From: Heliopora coerulea
Taxonomy: Eukaryota; Cnidaria; Anthozoa; Scleralcyonacea; Helioporidae
NCBI GenBank assembly: GCA_030142905.1
Contig: JASJOG010000619.1
Location: forward strand, 23,155-87,154
Direction: 5' to 3'
Length of the DNA: 64,000 nt
Shown here: in pieces, positions 10,775-22,640 of the stretch
How the letters are laid out: each line of letters starts with the position of its first letter
Numbering within the stretch: the stretch's first letter is position 1
Notes under the pieces: generated by a model
The model's database searches: none
What the model was told of the DNA's origin: nothing
The model's input: the letters and a program-made list of their open reading frames with translations, nothing else
Program-made: the position numbers and the translations under genes

Positions 10775-11317
10775 TTATGCTGTTGAAGGGCATGACATGT
10801 CCACTAACCAGATCTTCCTCGCTTTCTCGTCCTCTAATGTCAAGTCTGGTCTGCGTGCAGCGCTGGTCTTTCTCATCCTATGCTCCAAGTCCCGACACAG
10901 CTTGAACAGGTTCTCCTTTAGGACATGGCCTTTCTCCCATGTAACCGTGTACCATGCCGTATTGGCAGGGAGAAGTTCTCTCTCAACGGCCCAGCTAACA
11001 TCCAGTACCATCAAGGCATTGTTGTGCCTAGCGAGATACTCGGTTCGTGCCAGAATCTCACACTCTGCGAGCAGGTGTTTAACGGTTTCATCAAACTTCT
11101 TGCACAATCTACATTTTCCGTCCCCGCCTCCTACCCCACGGAACACGTTCCACTTCCGAGTTTCCACCATCTGCTCCCGCAAATCCATGAGTCCAGCCTT
11201 CGTCTGCGGTGTGATGTTTATGTTCAACAACACAAGGCTCTCGTTCTCCTGTCCTGCAAACACTTGACTCTGGATACGTTTCTCCTTATAATCATTCTTC
11301 AACTGCTCTTTGACCAT
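10775..11317 (-). pseudogene. Copy A knuckle and restriction-like endonuclease
   Basis: This 180-codon frame carries the zinc knuckle CRLCKKFDETVKHLLAEC and, about 90 residues on, RPDLTLEDEK...WLVDMS. That fits the PD...D core of the endonuclease that nicks the target before target-primed reverse transcription. It ends in a stop at 10775. The final segment, VVPVIIGC (about 10680), continues in another frame. Confidence 0.8.
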
Positions 11318-12080
11318 TCTTTCTCTATCTTCTCACCATCTTTCCAGACTTCGTCCTTCCTAAATTCAACCTCCACTCCAACTTCACCCAGCGCTTGTTC
11401 TACTTCCCTTTTTAGGCTCTTGTATTCGCTGTTGTACTCTGTTTTCCAAGCTATCCTTATCCAGCGCTGGTGCTACAAACCATGTACGTTGCCACCCGCA
11501 TCTTTGTTTCCTTATAAACCTGTCGCAGGCTCTTCAAGCCGCGCCCTCCATCCTGTCTCTTCAGGTAGAGCCTATCATCACTCTCCTGTCGGTCCAGCAT
11601 ACCTCTCTTGCGTAGAATATCCTTCACCAACATGTCAAGGTCTTCTTTCTGGGTGAACTGGCATACATTCATGGCGTAGGCCGCAACCGGGATGACTCTG
11701 CAATTGATCGCTCTCATGAGATTCTTATCATACAGCTCAAGCTCTACGAGGCTCTCAAACCTCTTTCGCATTTCTTCCTTGATTCTCTGCAATACTTTCT
11801 CTTTGTTTATCTACTTCCTCTGCTCTATTCCGAGGAATTTGTAGAAGTCATCCTTGTCTGGGTCCAGCGCCTCTGCCCTCTCTTGCAGTATAGTCAAGCC
11901 CTCGCCTTTAGTCATCTTACCTCTTCTAAATACTACCTCCGCACATTCACCCCGTATACTGTCCCTGTATCGTCGCTAACTTTCATGATTATCTCGTTAG
12001 GAGCTTCCATCTGTTTGTGACTTTCCTGGTGGGTCTTCAAGTCATCAATAAATAAACTGTGCGTCCTCTTCGAGAGCCTT

Positions 12081-12602
12081 TCACGGACGTCCCATCCTAT
12101 CTCCAGTTGTTTCCTCCGATAGCATTGTAACTGGGATCTCAGTCAGACAGAATCCTAACGGCGAATAACTGTCCCCTTGTAAAAAACCGCATCGTATTCT
12201 AATCCATCTACTCTGCACCTTGTGATTTCCAGCATTCAATTCTAACCGTATCTTCCAACTGCTCATCAATTTCCGTAGCACATTTATAAGCGGCTTAGGT
12301 ACACCCATCCAATCGTACACCATCACCATCCAGTCATGGTGAACTTTGTCGTACGCCTTCCTGTAGTCGTAAAACGCGACTGCCAGGTCCCTTTTGCGTT
12401 CTCTTACCTCGTCCATCATACACTTATCAATAAGTAGTTGGTCAACCGTACCCAACACTCCCTCTGAGGCTCCTAGTTGTCCTTCATCCCATATCTCGTT
12501 CCGTCGAGCATAATCTCTCATGTACCGTCCTATCATACCAGTGAATAGCTTGTACGAAGTAATTAGACTCGTTATCGGTCTGTACTCCTCCTCAAATGAC
12601 AA
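12081..12602 (-). pseudogene. Copy A reverse transcriptase core
   Basis: This 173-codon frame holds RT fingers and palm: YRPITSLITSYKLFTG, AFYDYRKAYDKVHHDW (first catalytic Asp), then GFLQGDSYSPLGFCL. The YxDD-type box follows in a shifted frame. The domain is typical of R2-group LINEs. Neighbouring pieces at 12841-13059 and 11457-11792 belong to the same polyprotein. Confidence 0.82.
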
Positions 12603-13399
12603 GTCCTCGGCCTTCGGTCAAAGGACTGTCCTGCCTAAAGTCACCCATTCAGGGATGCCCTCTGGATCTTCAATGCAGCTATTCATTGTTCTTTCTAAAG
12701 CCTTCCAGGTTCCACTTAACTTCTTCCACCAGAAATTCTGGATTCCGTCAATACCAGGCGATCCCAATGGTCTTCTCACTTATCTCGATATCCTGTACAT
12801 CCCTAATCTTTTTTCTCAACTTCTCCTAGATTTTCTCCATTCACGGTTGTTCAATAGTAATCTTCTCCTCTTCCCACATGCCTTCCCAAAATTCTACAAA
12901 TTTCTCCATTGCTGGGGGCTCACCCTTAAATTCCTTTTTACTATTCACTGTCTTGTAGAAAGCCCCTTCATCTGTTACAAACATTGCGTTATTCTTTCTT
13001 CTCTCCCTCTTCTCCACTGCTTTCAGCGATATCACTTTCTTCACCCTCAGCTCATCCAACCACTTCTCCGAGGTCTCCAGAAGCTCCTGCGTGCCTGCTT
13101 ATCCTCCTTCTACATACTTCCTCAGTTCTTGTAAAATCCTTACTTCTTTCCTCGTTGCTTCTCTCTGTGTCCTTCTGCGATAGAGCTTATTATTTACTCT
13201 CGCTATTCTCTGTCTTAGTGCCTTAATCTGGTTGCGTAACCTCCTCTCTCTTGTATTTCCTTCTCTGTTCAATCTCCTTCCTATGCCCGGGACTCTCATC
13301 TTGGCACTCAGTAATCTTGCTATTGCCTTTCCCATGGCATAAACCGCATTAGTGATCTCCTCCAACTTATTGCTACTTTTGAGGTTTTCACTAAGTATC

Positions 13400-14044
13400 T
13401 TATTTGCACACTTTTATCTGGAGGCAGTTTTTAAGTGTCGGAAGTCTGTTCCTTACTTTGATGTTGGTCGCATTTGTTGGTGTTAGCTGCGCTAACTCCG
13501 CTGTGAAAACCTCTCTTAATGCTTGTTCTCCCTCTGTCTCTGCTGCTTCATCTGCTTCTGTTCCTCTATCGGTTTCCTGCTCCACTTCCTTTTCTGACAC
13601 CTCTACCACTCTTACTGTCTCCTCCAATTCCCCATCCTCAACTCCTGCCTCAGTTCCCTCCTCCTCACGCTCCTCATTCCTTTTTCTCACCAAGGCAAAG
13701 TTTGCCGTCTGTTTCTCCTTAAATCTAGCAGCATTATCTCTCAGCTTTTGATCTTTTAATCTCTCTCCAAACACCTGTTCCCATCTATCACCTACCCTCT
13801 TCATGAAACCAAGTCCACGTTCCCTTTTCTCCGTATCTATTTCAACCCGTCGAGCCTTCTTGGCTGTCGTCCAGTGCCTACTCTCTGGTGGTGCCTTATA
13901 CTCAGGCTTCTCAGATCGTCCTTCTAGCTGACCCATTACTTCCTCCTTTAATTTGAACCTCCTGACATTGTCCACTAGGTTCTGGGCTGAGACAGTCTTC
14001 TTTGTCCGCGCTTTATTTGACCATCTCTTTTTAACATACCTCAT
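13400..14044 (-). pseudogene. Copy A N-terminal region
   Basis: A 214-codon minus-strand frame starts MRYVKKRWSNKARTKK, has a basic first half and a Glu-rich second half (EREEEGTEAGVEDGELEE), and lies directly upstream of the coiled and RT segments. Its position matches the DNA/RNA-binding N-terminus of such LINEs, but I see no clear zinc finger or Myb motif. The overlapping Ser/Pro-rich plus-strand frames are shadows. Confidence 0.6.
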
Positions 14045-14235
14045 GAATCCGCTTCCTCTCTCTCTCTTTCGTCAGTTTCTATCTTGAAGAGTAGTACTTT
14101 CTTCTCCAAAGTTCACTCCAGCCTCTTCTTTCTCCCCCAGTTGTTTATGTGTGCTCTAGTAATATTCTCAGTTTGCACTGCACTTGTTCGGTCTAGAACG
14201 TCTGCTTCTAAAGTTAAGGGTCGACTCATGATTTT

Positions 14236-14263
14236 ATTATCGTTGTTATTATTATTATGATCC
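14236..14263. repeat. (ATT)n tract upstream of copy A
   Basis: Imperfect ATT repeats separate the 5' side of copy A from an unidentified segment at 14264-14905. Confidence 0.8.
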
Positions 14264-14905
14264 AATATCGCAGCACACTCTCCAAAGGAAGTGGCGAAGG
14301 GTCTTGGCCTCCAAAGGCAGCCCGTCAACAAGACTGTAGCCGACAGAGGAGACATTGTACCTTCTAGGATACTCATGGGGATATTTCAAATCTCACCATT
14401 AAGGATTTTAACACCAATGCGCTCAATCTATGGACTGCCTGCTAACACGGCTCGACAGGATAAGGGAATACTGACGACTAGCTCCAAGAAGTACTCCCCG
14501 ATAGCGAATACCCATCCTGGCCTGCAAACAGCATTTACGTGAAGCACTTCCACCCTATTAAGGGCAGTTTCACTGTGCAGCTGCGAGGGTTGATGACTGG
14601 ATATTGTTTTGCTTTTAGACTAACATTTAATCCTTAGCAACATTGTAGGAGGCTGGAACACACCAACCAGTTAAAGTCAGCCGTACCTGAGCCAGTTATA
14701 AGGAATAATGGTTGTAGTCCTTAGGCTAACAGAGCTGGTTTACCAACACCTGTCCACTCACGTTTTTCTCATGTTCTTGGGTCTACCCAGCATCGGCAGG
14801 GCAGGGTCGCCGCACCCTGAGGACACGTATCACCCACCTACTCCTACTAGACACAGGGTTATGAGCCCTGGTCGTTCGGGATCATTAGTTTCAGATAAAC
14901 ATTCC
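14264..14905 (-). mobile_element. Unidentified ATT-bounded segment, probable 3' part of another retroelement
   Basis: On the minus strand a short frame (GCLWRPRPFATSFGECAAILDH) runs straight into the (TAA)n tract, as a 3'-terminal coding end would. Upstream of it the sequence is non-coding. The segment is bounded by ATT tracts on both sides like the LINE copies around it, so I infer another truncated element. I do not recognise its family. Confidence 0.4.
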
Positions 14906-14911
14906 GCCTAT

Positions 14912-14937
14912 TTTAATTATTATTATTATTACATTTC
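14912..14937. repeat. (ATT)n tract at 3' end of copy B
   Basis: Five clean ATT units plus edges adjoin the 3' untranslated end of copy B on the minus strand. Confidence 0.85.
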
Positions 14938-15008
14938 TATGTTATTTTACATTTTCTCCCTGCAGTGCCGAAGTCATCCCATGACCCTGGGGCACTTGCG
15001 TGTAGTGC

Positions 15009-16283
15009 TTATGTAGTGGAGAGTGTTCTCCTCAAGGTATGGGCACTTCCTGAAAGAACGATCTTCTGCACCATTTCTACATTGACTCTTCCCGGAATTT
15101 GGTTGATGTATTTCCCCATGCTTTTCGTAATGAGACCTAGCGCCCCCACTGCAACTGGAATTGTGCTTGTCTCCATTTCCCACATCTTCGTAACTTCCAT
15201 TTCAAGGTCCTTATACTTTGATAATTTCTCCACTTGTTTAATTGAAACATTTCTTTCTGATGGTATTGTCATGTCAATCGTGAGGCAGTTGTTAGCCTTC
15301 TTGTCCTTCACAATGATATCTGGTCTATTGGCATTAATCTGCTTATCTGTGTTGACTGGCACGTTCCATAATATTGTGGCACTTTCATTTTCAGTCACTG
15401 TTTCTGGTATATGATCATACCAGTTACCTCCAGCTGGAAGGTGGTAGTGCTGAAAGATTTTCCAATGTAGATATCCTGCTGTTCTGTCATGTCTTTGAAT
15501 ATACTCTGTCTTGGCAAGTACTGGACATCCTGCTACTATATGGTCAACTGTCTTCTCGAATTCTTTGCACATTCTACATTTGGGGTCAGCGTCATCTTTG
15601 ATTATCCTATGATGATACGACTTTGTTGCAAGGCTTTGATCTTGCGCTGCGATAATTAACCCTTCAGTTTTCGATTTGAGACCCGAGCTCCTGAGCCACT
15701 GGTGTGTCTTTTCCTGATCAACATCTGGCTTATTTACTCTCGCTGGGTGTTGACCATGCATCGATTTTTCTTCCCAAACTTGTTGCATCGTCTCCTGTAA
15801 CTTTTTCTTGGTCTCCTGTTTCACTCTTTTTGCGAACTTTGTGATTGATTCGTGATATTTCCTTGCGAGATCTGACTCTCCTAATTCATTCTTAATTTTG
15901 CTGGCATCCTTTACTACAGAGTAGAGTTTTTTGTTCTTCTCAAGTTGGTGTACCAGTTTCAAGAGTGGATCTTCTGTTTGTTCCAGATAAACGTTAAGAC
16001 CCACTGTGGTTGTCTTGTAAGTAAACTCTAGATGAGTGAGTCCTGTCCCTCCTGTCTGTCGAGGGAGATAAATAATTCTTTCCACATCCGCCTTAGGGTG
16101 GTTCATTCGTTCCATGGTAAGCAACTTTCTTGTTTTCCTATCCAGTTTCTTGATTTCACTCATCTGCCAACTGTAGACAGATCTTAAAAAATCAATCTTA
16201 AAACTGTACGTGACTTCAGAATTAGCCAGAGTATTGATGGCTTCAAATTTCTTTATTGCATTCAATTCACTTTTTGTCACCAA
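15009..16283 (-). pseudogene. Copy B thumb, zinc knuckle and restriction-like endonuclease
   Basis: An intact 424-codon frame. It begins in the RT thumb (DRKTRKLLTMERM, then YLPRQTGGTGL), passes a Lys-rich linker with the conserved MHGQHPARV, then the knuckle CRMCKEFEKTVDHIVAGC. The endonuclease follows with NRPDIIVKDKK and LTIDMTIPSERN, and then VTKMWEMETSTIPVAVGALG. The C-terminal HTLRRTLS is shared with copy C. The endonuclease PD and D positions are kept. Separated from the RT frame by one break, it could not be made as one protein with it. Confidence 0.84.
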
Positions 16284-16411
16284 CCTAACTCTTCAGTGGT
16301 ATTTTTTTTTATATCCTCTCCTTCGTGTCCGCATTTTGTATCCCATCGCCTTCATTAATACCCAGGTATTTATAGGTGCTTTCTTGTTCTAGTTCTTGAA
16401 TGATTGTGTTG

Positions 16412-16461
16412 GTGTCTAGATGGATGCCTAGATGTGTCTAGATGCCTAGATGTGTCTAGAT
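16412..16461. repeat. 18-bp tandem duplication in copy B
   Basis: The unit 'gcctagatgtgtctagat' is repeated twice with a partial third copy. It lies exactly where the RT frame of copy B ends and the next frame begins, so it probably contributed to the break. Confidence 0.7.
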
Positions 16462-17759
16462 GAGGTTTGTGCCAATTTGCCCCTCTTGAACGTGGCTTTG
16501 GCACACTTGTCGAGGCCAAACTGCATACCAATATCATCGCTAAATGTCTTAATTGTTGCAAGCAGCCCCTCCAATTGACCATCGTTCTTCGCGTATATTT
16601 TCAAATCATCGACATAGAACAGATGGTTAACTTTCTTCCTATATATTTCATAGCCACATCTTGTGTTGTTAAGCATATTGCTCAGAGGGGCAGGAGAAAG
16701 ACAGAATAATAGTGGCGATAAGGAATCGCCTTGAAAGATACCCGGTCTGATATTAATAGACCTGGCAGTAATTGTATCTTGGTTGTAATTTAATTTCATC
16801 GTGGTCTTCCAATTGGTCATACTTTGTTCCACGAATTTGGTCACGGTTGGGGACATTTTGTATATCTCGATAACCTTGATGATCCAAGAATGAAGGACAC
16901 TATCGAATGCTTTCTGGTAGTCAATCCAAGCAGTGCTGAGGTTCTTTTTCTTGCTCATACAATCTTCTAGTATCATCTTATTGATGAGTAACTGACCTTT
17001 ACATCCATAACATCCTCTTTTACAGCCTTTCTGTTCAGGTGGTAATAACTTGTTTTCTTCTAGGAAGGTATATGTCCTCTCAGTAATGGTAGATGTGAGA
17101 ATCTTGTACAATGTTGGAAGGCAGATTATGGGTCTGTAGTTCATTGGATTTTTTGTATCTCCAGTTTTCTGGAGCAAGTATGTCAGACCTTGCATGAACC
17201 AACCAGGGCTCTTTTCTGGATTCTGAATGATTTCATTATATTCCCTTGTTATATCTTCATGCACTTCATCCAAGTTCTTGAGCCAAAAGTTTGGCACTCT
17301 ATCTATAACTGGTGATTTCCAGTTACAAACCTTCCGTGAAATGCCTATGTCTTCTTTCTCTAGGTCTTTCCATTCATGAGTTGGTTGATTTTTTATTATT
17401 TCCTCCTGCTGTTTGATCCATTCGGCTGTCTCATTATGCTGCTTTTCGTCCTCCCTTATCTTGCTCCAGAAATCTTCTATCTCTTCAAGCATAGGTGGTT
17501 CCTCAACATTGATCTGTTTTTTTCCTAGGTCCCTATAGAGCTTCTTAGTATTTTCCTTAAAGAGCTTATTTTGTCTGAACTGTTTCCCCCTTTTCCCATA
17601 CTTTCTGATTCTCACTGCTTTAGTTTGAATTTGCTGTTTCAACTTTTCTCTTACTTCAGGTAGATCTTCCATCTTCTTGATGTTATATCTTCTCTTTATT
17701 TTCCTTTGTTTTCTCTGATTAACTTCTGATTTATTTTCAATTTCAGTTAGGATTGGCAA
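16446..17759 (-). pseudogene. Copy B reverse transcriptase
   Basis: A 437-codon frame starts in a basic coiled linker (KRRYNIKKMEDLPEV) and runs through the fingers (WKSPVIDRVPNFWLKNL, MNYRPIICLPTLYKI) and the palm (WIDYQKAFDSVLHSW, then GIFQGDSLSPLLF, then FYVDDLKIYAKND), where the catalytic Asp residues are present. It ends at a stop just past KRGKLA. This is the longest intact RT frame in the array. Confidence 0.86.
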
Positions 17760-18420
17760 GTCAATCCTCTTGCTTTGAATATATTTCTCTAAATTTTCTT
17801 TCCATTTAAGTTTCCTTCTTTTCTCCTGAGTCTTTTTTTTTTTAATTTGACTCCTTTAGTTTCATTAATAACTAAAGCTATTGCATATATAAGCTCGTTA
17901 ATTGCTGTAATTGCTCGTTAATTACAGCTTTCTTTAATGTCTGCGATCACTTTGTTACCAAGTCTGATTAGTTGCTTTACTTTTTACTTTTGTTGATTTT
18001 AGAGAGTGGATCTCTATCTTTCATGTCTTGCTGTTTGACCTCTTCCCATTTTCTTTGAATATCTTTTTATTAGCATTTCATATTCTTTATTCTCTTGTTC
18101 ACCCTGTATTTTGTCCGTTAGTGTATTATCTTGGTTTACTGGCATTTCATATTCAGTTTCAGCATTTTCAAATTGCTCATTTTGTTCACTATTCTCCATA
18201 TCTACGTATACAGTATCTTCTACTTTCTTTCTGATGGTATTCAACTCAACATCTGTCAATCTCTTATTTTTTGTCTCTTTTAACGTTTGCTAGTTTGTTA
18301 GGATCCATATTCGGTCTTCCTGTTGGGTTTTCTACTCTCCATATGGTATAACATTGCTTAGTGTTGCTTTCTTGTGATGGTGTTAGTTGTTCCCTAAAAA
18401 AAACCTCCATTACTTACTTC

Positions 18421-18804
18421 CAGTGGCATAGCGAGCAGAAGTTCCACTGGAGGCGAATTCCCCAAATGCCACCCCCCCCCCCGGCATATTCCGTGGCTCG
18501 TGGGCGTGGCTTCCTAAAAAAATTTCGGAACATATTCGCAAAAACGAGGACAAAAAATTGCTATTTGATTGCTACAACTTACTTTTGATTGTTACACAAC
18601 CTAAACTGTTATATTATTGACGTCTTTTTAGAGTTATTAGGCAAAAGCTAAACGCCAAAATAGAAAAATTATTATCATAGTTGTAACTTGTAAACAGGAA
18701 GCTCCTTTGCGATTCAAACATGAAACCCTAAGTGCCGCCCGCTAAAAATGTGCTGCCTGGGGCAACCGCTCCCTTTGCCCCCCACTCCCTTCGCTACGCC
18801 ACTG
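18421..18804. mobile_element. hAT-like MITE inserted in the Myb domain of copy B
   Basis: The left end CAGTGGCATAGCGA and right end TTCGCTACGCCACTG are inverted copies. Flanks are CTTACTTC (18413-18420) and CTTGCTTG (18805-18812), a 6-of-8 match consistent with an old 8-bp hAT target duplication. It is 384 bp with no coding. The minus-strand Myb-like reading (WSREEYK) stops at one edge and continues (EVMEVFF) at the other, so the MITE landed inside the LINE. Confidence 0.75.
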
Positions 18805-19161
18805 CTTGCTTGTACTCCTCCCTTGACCATTTGGTTCTTTTTTCTTTATTTGTGTTTGATTGTACATCCTGCGGTCCATTTTGAGGGGTGGGTAGAGTTG
18901 ATTGCAGAAGTACATTTTTCGATCCCAGCCTGGTTCCCCGCTGGGGTGGGCGCTCCTCGGTAGACCGCGCAACGACCGATGCGGTATGAATTTCTATTAA
19001 ATTGACTCATCATTGTTGATTTGCAGTATCCCTGGCAAGAGGGGCTTCGGGTTACTAGTACTTTCTCAAGGTACTACCATGAGACTAATGGTGGGCTGGA
19101 GCGTCTTACTCTTCCCGTAGCAGGCTGCAGTTTCAACTGGTCCTGCCCCATTGCCCACATA

Positions 19162-19232
19162 TTATTGTTATTATTATCATTATTATTATTACTATTATTA
19201 TTATTATTACTGTTATTATTATTATTATTGTT
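19162..19232. repeat. (ATT)n tract between copies B and C
   Basis: About 70 bp of imperfect ATT/ACT repeats at the 5' side of copy B. A second short tract at 19343-19358 lies within or next to the 3' UTR of copy C. Confidence 0.85.
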
Positions 19233-19342
19233 TTTGTCTTTCTGCACAGTCTATCTAAATGTACTGGGTCAAAACTAGGAGCAAGTTGCTACCCACAACC
19301 TAAGATGCTAGAGTTATATGTCCTTCATGTCCATAACCCTTC

Positions 19343-22300
19343 GAATGATTATTATTATTACCATTTCCTTTGATATCTGTATATACACGTCATCCGACCA
19401 GGTCTTACTCAGAGACCTCAGGCAGGAGATGGCTATGATGTTCATTCTACTCAGCATTGAAATTTTCCGTACATCATTGTATTTGTACGGGAGATTTGTT
19501 TCTTATAAAGATAGAGTTCTGCGTAAGATGTGAGCAGTGCTAGTCAGAACAATTTTTTTGATTTTTTTCAAGCACGGTTGTCCAGGCACTTTATTGATAA
19601 AATCTTCGGTTCCTTTGTTTATTACACCTAGTGCCCCTACCACTACTGGAATGATGGTTACTTTCATGCCCCACATCTTTTGTATTTCTATTTCAAGGAC
19701 TTTGTATTTTGATAACTTGTCATATATTTTTACTGCTATATTACAATCAGCTGGTACGTTCATTTCTATCAAGTAGCAGAGCTTGCCATTTTTATCTTTT
19801 ATAACAATACCTGGTCTGTTGGCCTTTATGGTCCTGTCCGTGTGGATAGAGAAATCCCAAAGAATAGTTATATTCCCTATATCTGTCACAGGGTCAGGAA
19901 GATGCTCGTACCAGTTTTCCCCCAATTCTTTTCCATAGTGTTAGCAAATTTTCCAGTGAATGTACTGACCTATCTTGTCATGTCGTTTTTTGTATTCACT
20001 TGGGGCAAGGGTTGGACAGCCTGATACAAGATGATCTATTGTTTCAGAGTAGGTATCACAAATTCTGCACTTTGGGTCATTATTTGTCTTAGCAATATTT
20101 GTTCTGATAGTTTTTGGTAGGGAGGCACTGATCTTGGGCTGCAAGTATGAGGCCTTCCGTTTCGGCCTTTAATCCTGCACTGCGCACCCACTGATGGTTG
20201 TGTAATTTATTTACATCAGCTTGTTTGGTGCGAGTGGGATACTGGCCATGTAAAGGCTTTTCTTGCCAGCTTGGTATGAGTTTTTCTATTGTTACCTGTT
20301 TTGTTTTCGTGCTTTAGGATCTTGGCTGTTCTTGTTCGTGGCTATGTATATTCCTGGATGTTGTCATAATCTAGGGCAATCTCATGCATTTATTTATCAC
20401 TTTCTTTTGCCACAGAGCATAGCTTTTTACTTTTTTCATGCACAAAAACAAATTTCAGCATCCAGTCTTCAGAGTTCTGCAAATATGTTTTCAGTTGAGT
20501 TGTTGTTGTTTTATAGGACATTTCGAGTTGAATAAGACCTCTACCGCCATCAGTTCTTGGTAGGTAAATTCTGTCTACATCAGCTTTTGGATAATACATT
20601 CGACGACAGGTCAAGAGTTTGCGGGTTTTAGTGTCCATTCGCTCGATGTCTTGTACTGTCCAGTTTATAACATTGAAGCTGTATTGTACGACGGGCACTA
20701 CCAAGCTATTAATCGCATTTATTCTGTTTTTCGAGTTTAGTTCTTTGTTCAGGATTAGTCGCAGACGCCTGTAATATTCTTTTCTGACTTTCTCTTTCAT
20801 TTGATTATGTAGTATTACGCCCCCTTCGTTAACCCCGAGATATTTATATGCCTGTTCTTGATCCAATTCTTTTATTTGAGTGCTAACGTCAAAATTTATG
20901 TAGTTAGTTTCAGTTATTTTCCCTCTCTTTATGGTTAATTTGGCACATTTATCAAGGTCAAATTCCATTTCAATGTCATCACTATATGACTTTACAGTTT
21001 TCAGCAGCCCTTCGAGTTCTTTATCATCTTTAGCAAAAAGCTTTAAGTCGTCCATATAAAAAGGTGGTTAAATTTATCTTCTTTGATTTTATACCCATAG
21101 TTGGCGTTATTTAGTTCTTGAGATAAGGGGATAAGAGCGATGCAAAATAAAAGTGGGGAAAGGGAATCTCCTTGAAATATACCTCGGCGTATTGAGACTT
21201 TTTGGGACTTTGCTGTTCCATTTGCGTGACTGAGGTAAAGTGTTGTCTTCCAATGCGTCATACTGTGTTTCAAAAAAATTTATTATTACAGAGGATATTT
21301 TGTACAATTCCAGCGACTTAAGTATCCAAGAATGAGGAACACTTTCAAAGGCTTTTCGATAATCAATCCAAGCCGTGCTAAGGTTGCGTTTTGTGTTATA
21401 GTAGTTCTCTTGGATCATTTTGTTGGTGAGCAATTGGTCTTTGCATCCATAGGATCCCCGTCTGCATCCTTTTTGCTCGAGGGGAAGAATCTTATTTAGA
21501 TCCAAGTGAGAATAGGCCGATTCTGAAATTATAGATGTCTATAACTTGTATGTAGTGGATAGACATGTGATAGGGCGGTAGTTTTTTGGTTCATCTGTTT
21601 CATCATTTTAGGCAAGAGAAATGTGATGCCATTCGTGAGCCAACTCGGCATATCTTCATAACATGTGATAAGGCTTTTGCGATACGTTTATGTGTTGAGG
21701 ATAGATGATGAAGCCAGAAGTTGGGGACTTTGTCAGGTCCAGAAGATTTCCATTTCTGTGATTTAGCTAGGGCTTGTTGACATCTGTGCTCCTAATATCA
21801 TACCAATCATGGGTTGGTATGTCACGCATTCTTTCGTTTTCACGGATAATCCATTCTGCATTTTCATTGTAGTCTTTGGGTGTGCTCCATATGTTTTCCC
21901 AGAAGTTTTGTACTTCCTCCATAGATGAAGCCCTTTCTATTACTATTTCTTTTTTGCCTATTTCCCTAAAAAAACGTTTTGCATCAGTGACAAATATCTT
22001 GGTAAAACGTCGAATTCGTTGCGATTTGAGGAGTAACTTCTGTTTTAGAGTTTCTTTAACCTCAGAGATAGATTCTAAGCTATGTATCTGGTATTTTCTT
22101 TTCACCTTGTGTGACTTCCCAGTGTTAACATTAGTGCCGCTGCTGATTTCATCCAATATTGATATTTCACTTCTGAGCAGTTCGACTTCTTTCTTTATCC
22201 TTTCTTTGTAGGCAGGTTGATTATGCCTGTTTCTTGTTTTTCTCTTCATTGTTGTGTTCAGTTTTTCAGTAATAGTTAGGCCTGTTGAATAGATAGCTAT

Positions 22301-22555
22301 GTTAATTTTGTTAAGATTTAGCTCATTTTCATCTTTAAGGTATTCTTGGAGTGCAGCGTGATATATTTCAACCACTTTTTTGTTTGCCTTCGTTGCTTGA
22401 ATTCCTGTCAGTTCCAAACGGTTCCGACCACGTGAAGGCCAGGAGCTGGGCTTTGTTGCTTGAAGCTTTTAGAGACGCTCGCTATTAGGGTATTTTATCG
22501 AACTGAGAGAGCTTTTCCTCTCAGCCCACCCTAGCGTAGACAACTTTAGGAACCT
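19343..22555 (-). mobile_element. R2/R4/NeSL-type LINE, copy C (family 2), 5'-deleted ORF
   Basis: Minus-strand frames give an N-terminal linker (22417-21767), RT (21505-21043, 21055-20390), knuckle (20144-19941) and endonuclease (19925-19503). RT motifs are WIDYRKAFESVPHSW, GIFQGDSLSPLLF and an MDDLKLF box, the last split by a frame shift. The knuckle is CRICDTYSETIDHLVSGC. The endonuclease reads RPGIVIKDK, with Gly at the Asp position. The Myb-like start seen in B, D and E is missing; the ORF begins in the following linker. It is related to B, including the ILRRTLS end. Confidence 0.83.
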
Positions 22556-22640
22556 TATTATCATTATTATTATCATTATTATTATCATTATTATTATTGT
22601 TGTTGTTGTTATTGTTATTGTTATTATTATTACTATTTCC
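22556..22640. repeat. (ATT/ATC)n tract between copies C and D
   Basis: About 80 bp of mixed TTATTATCATT and TTGTTG triplets lie between the 5' end of copy C and the 3' UTR of copy D. Confidence 0.85.

Larger units (their letters stand above)
10386..14235 (-). mobile_element. R2/R4/NeSL-type LINE, copy A (family 1)
   Basis: Fragments on the minus strand read in order. An N-terminal basic region (14044-13400) is followed by an Arg-rich coiled segment (13365-13099) and the RT (12602 to about 11920), with AFYDYRKAYDKVHHDW, GFLQGDSYSPL and a partly out-of-frame FIDD box. Then come the thumb (11792-11457), a knuckle CRLCKKFDETVKHLLAEC (about 11110) and the restriction-like endonuclease with RPDLTLED and LVDMS (about 10840). 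The order RT, then CCHC-like knuckle, then endonuclease marks single-ORF LINEs that cut specific targets. Stops and frame shifts break it at several points. Copy F at 31-33.5 kb is a close relative. Confidence 0.85.
14938..19160 (-). mobile_element. R2/R4/NeSL-type LINE, copy B (family 2), best preserved
   Basis: Near-complete copy. The 5' UTR lies near 18965-19160. A Myb-like domain (WSREEYK, then FKIW-type text) is split by a MITE at 18421-18804, followed by a linker (18259-18014). A 437-codon RT frame and a 424-codon thumb, knuckle and endonuclease frame come next. The RT box reads FYVDDLKIY. Defects are few: the MITE, a stop near 18014, and a frame break at about 16284-16446 next to an 18-bp tandem duplication (16412-16461). 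Both ends abut ATT tracts. Confidence 0.87.

Noticed and set aside
10925..14376. Long plus-strand ORFs rich in Ser/Leu/Phe over the LINE copies (such as 10925-11656 and 12520-13134)
   Set aside because: They are antisense shadows of Lys/Glu-rich LINE coding on the minus strand and contain no motifs.
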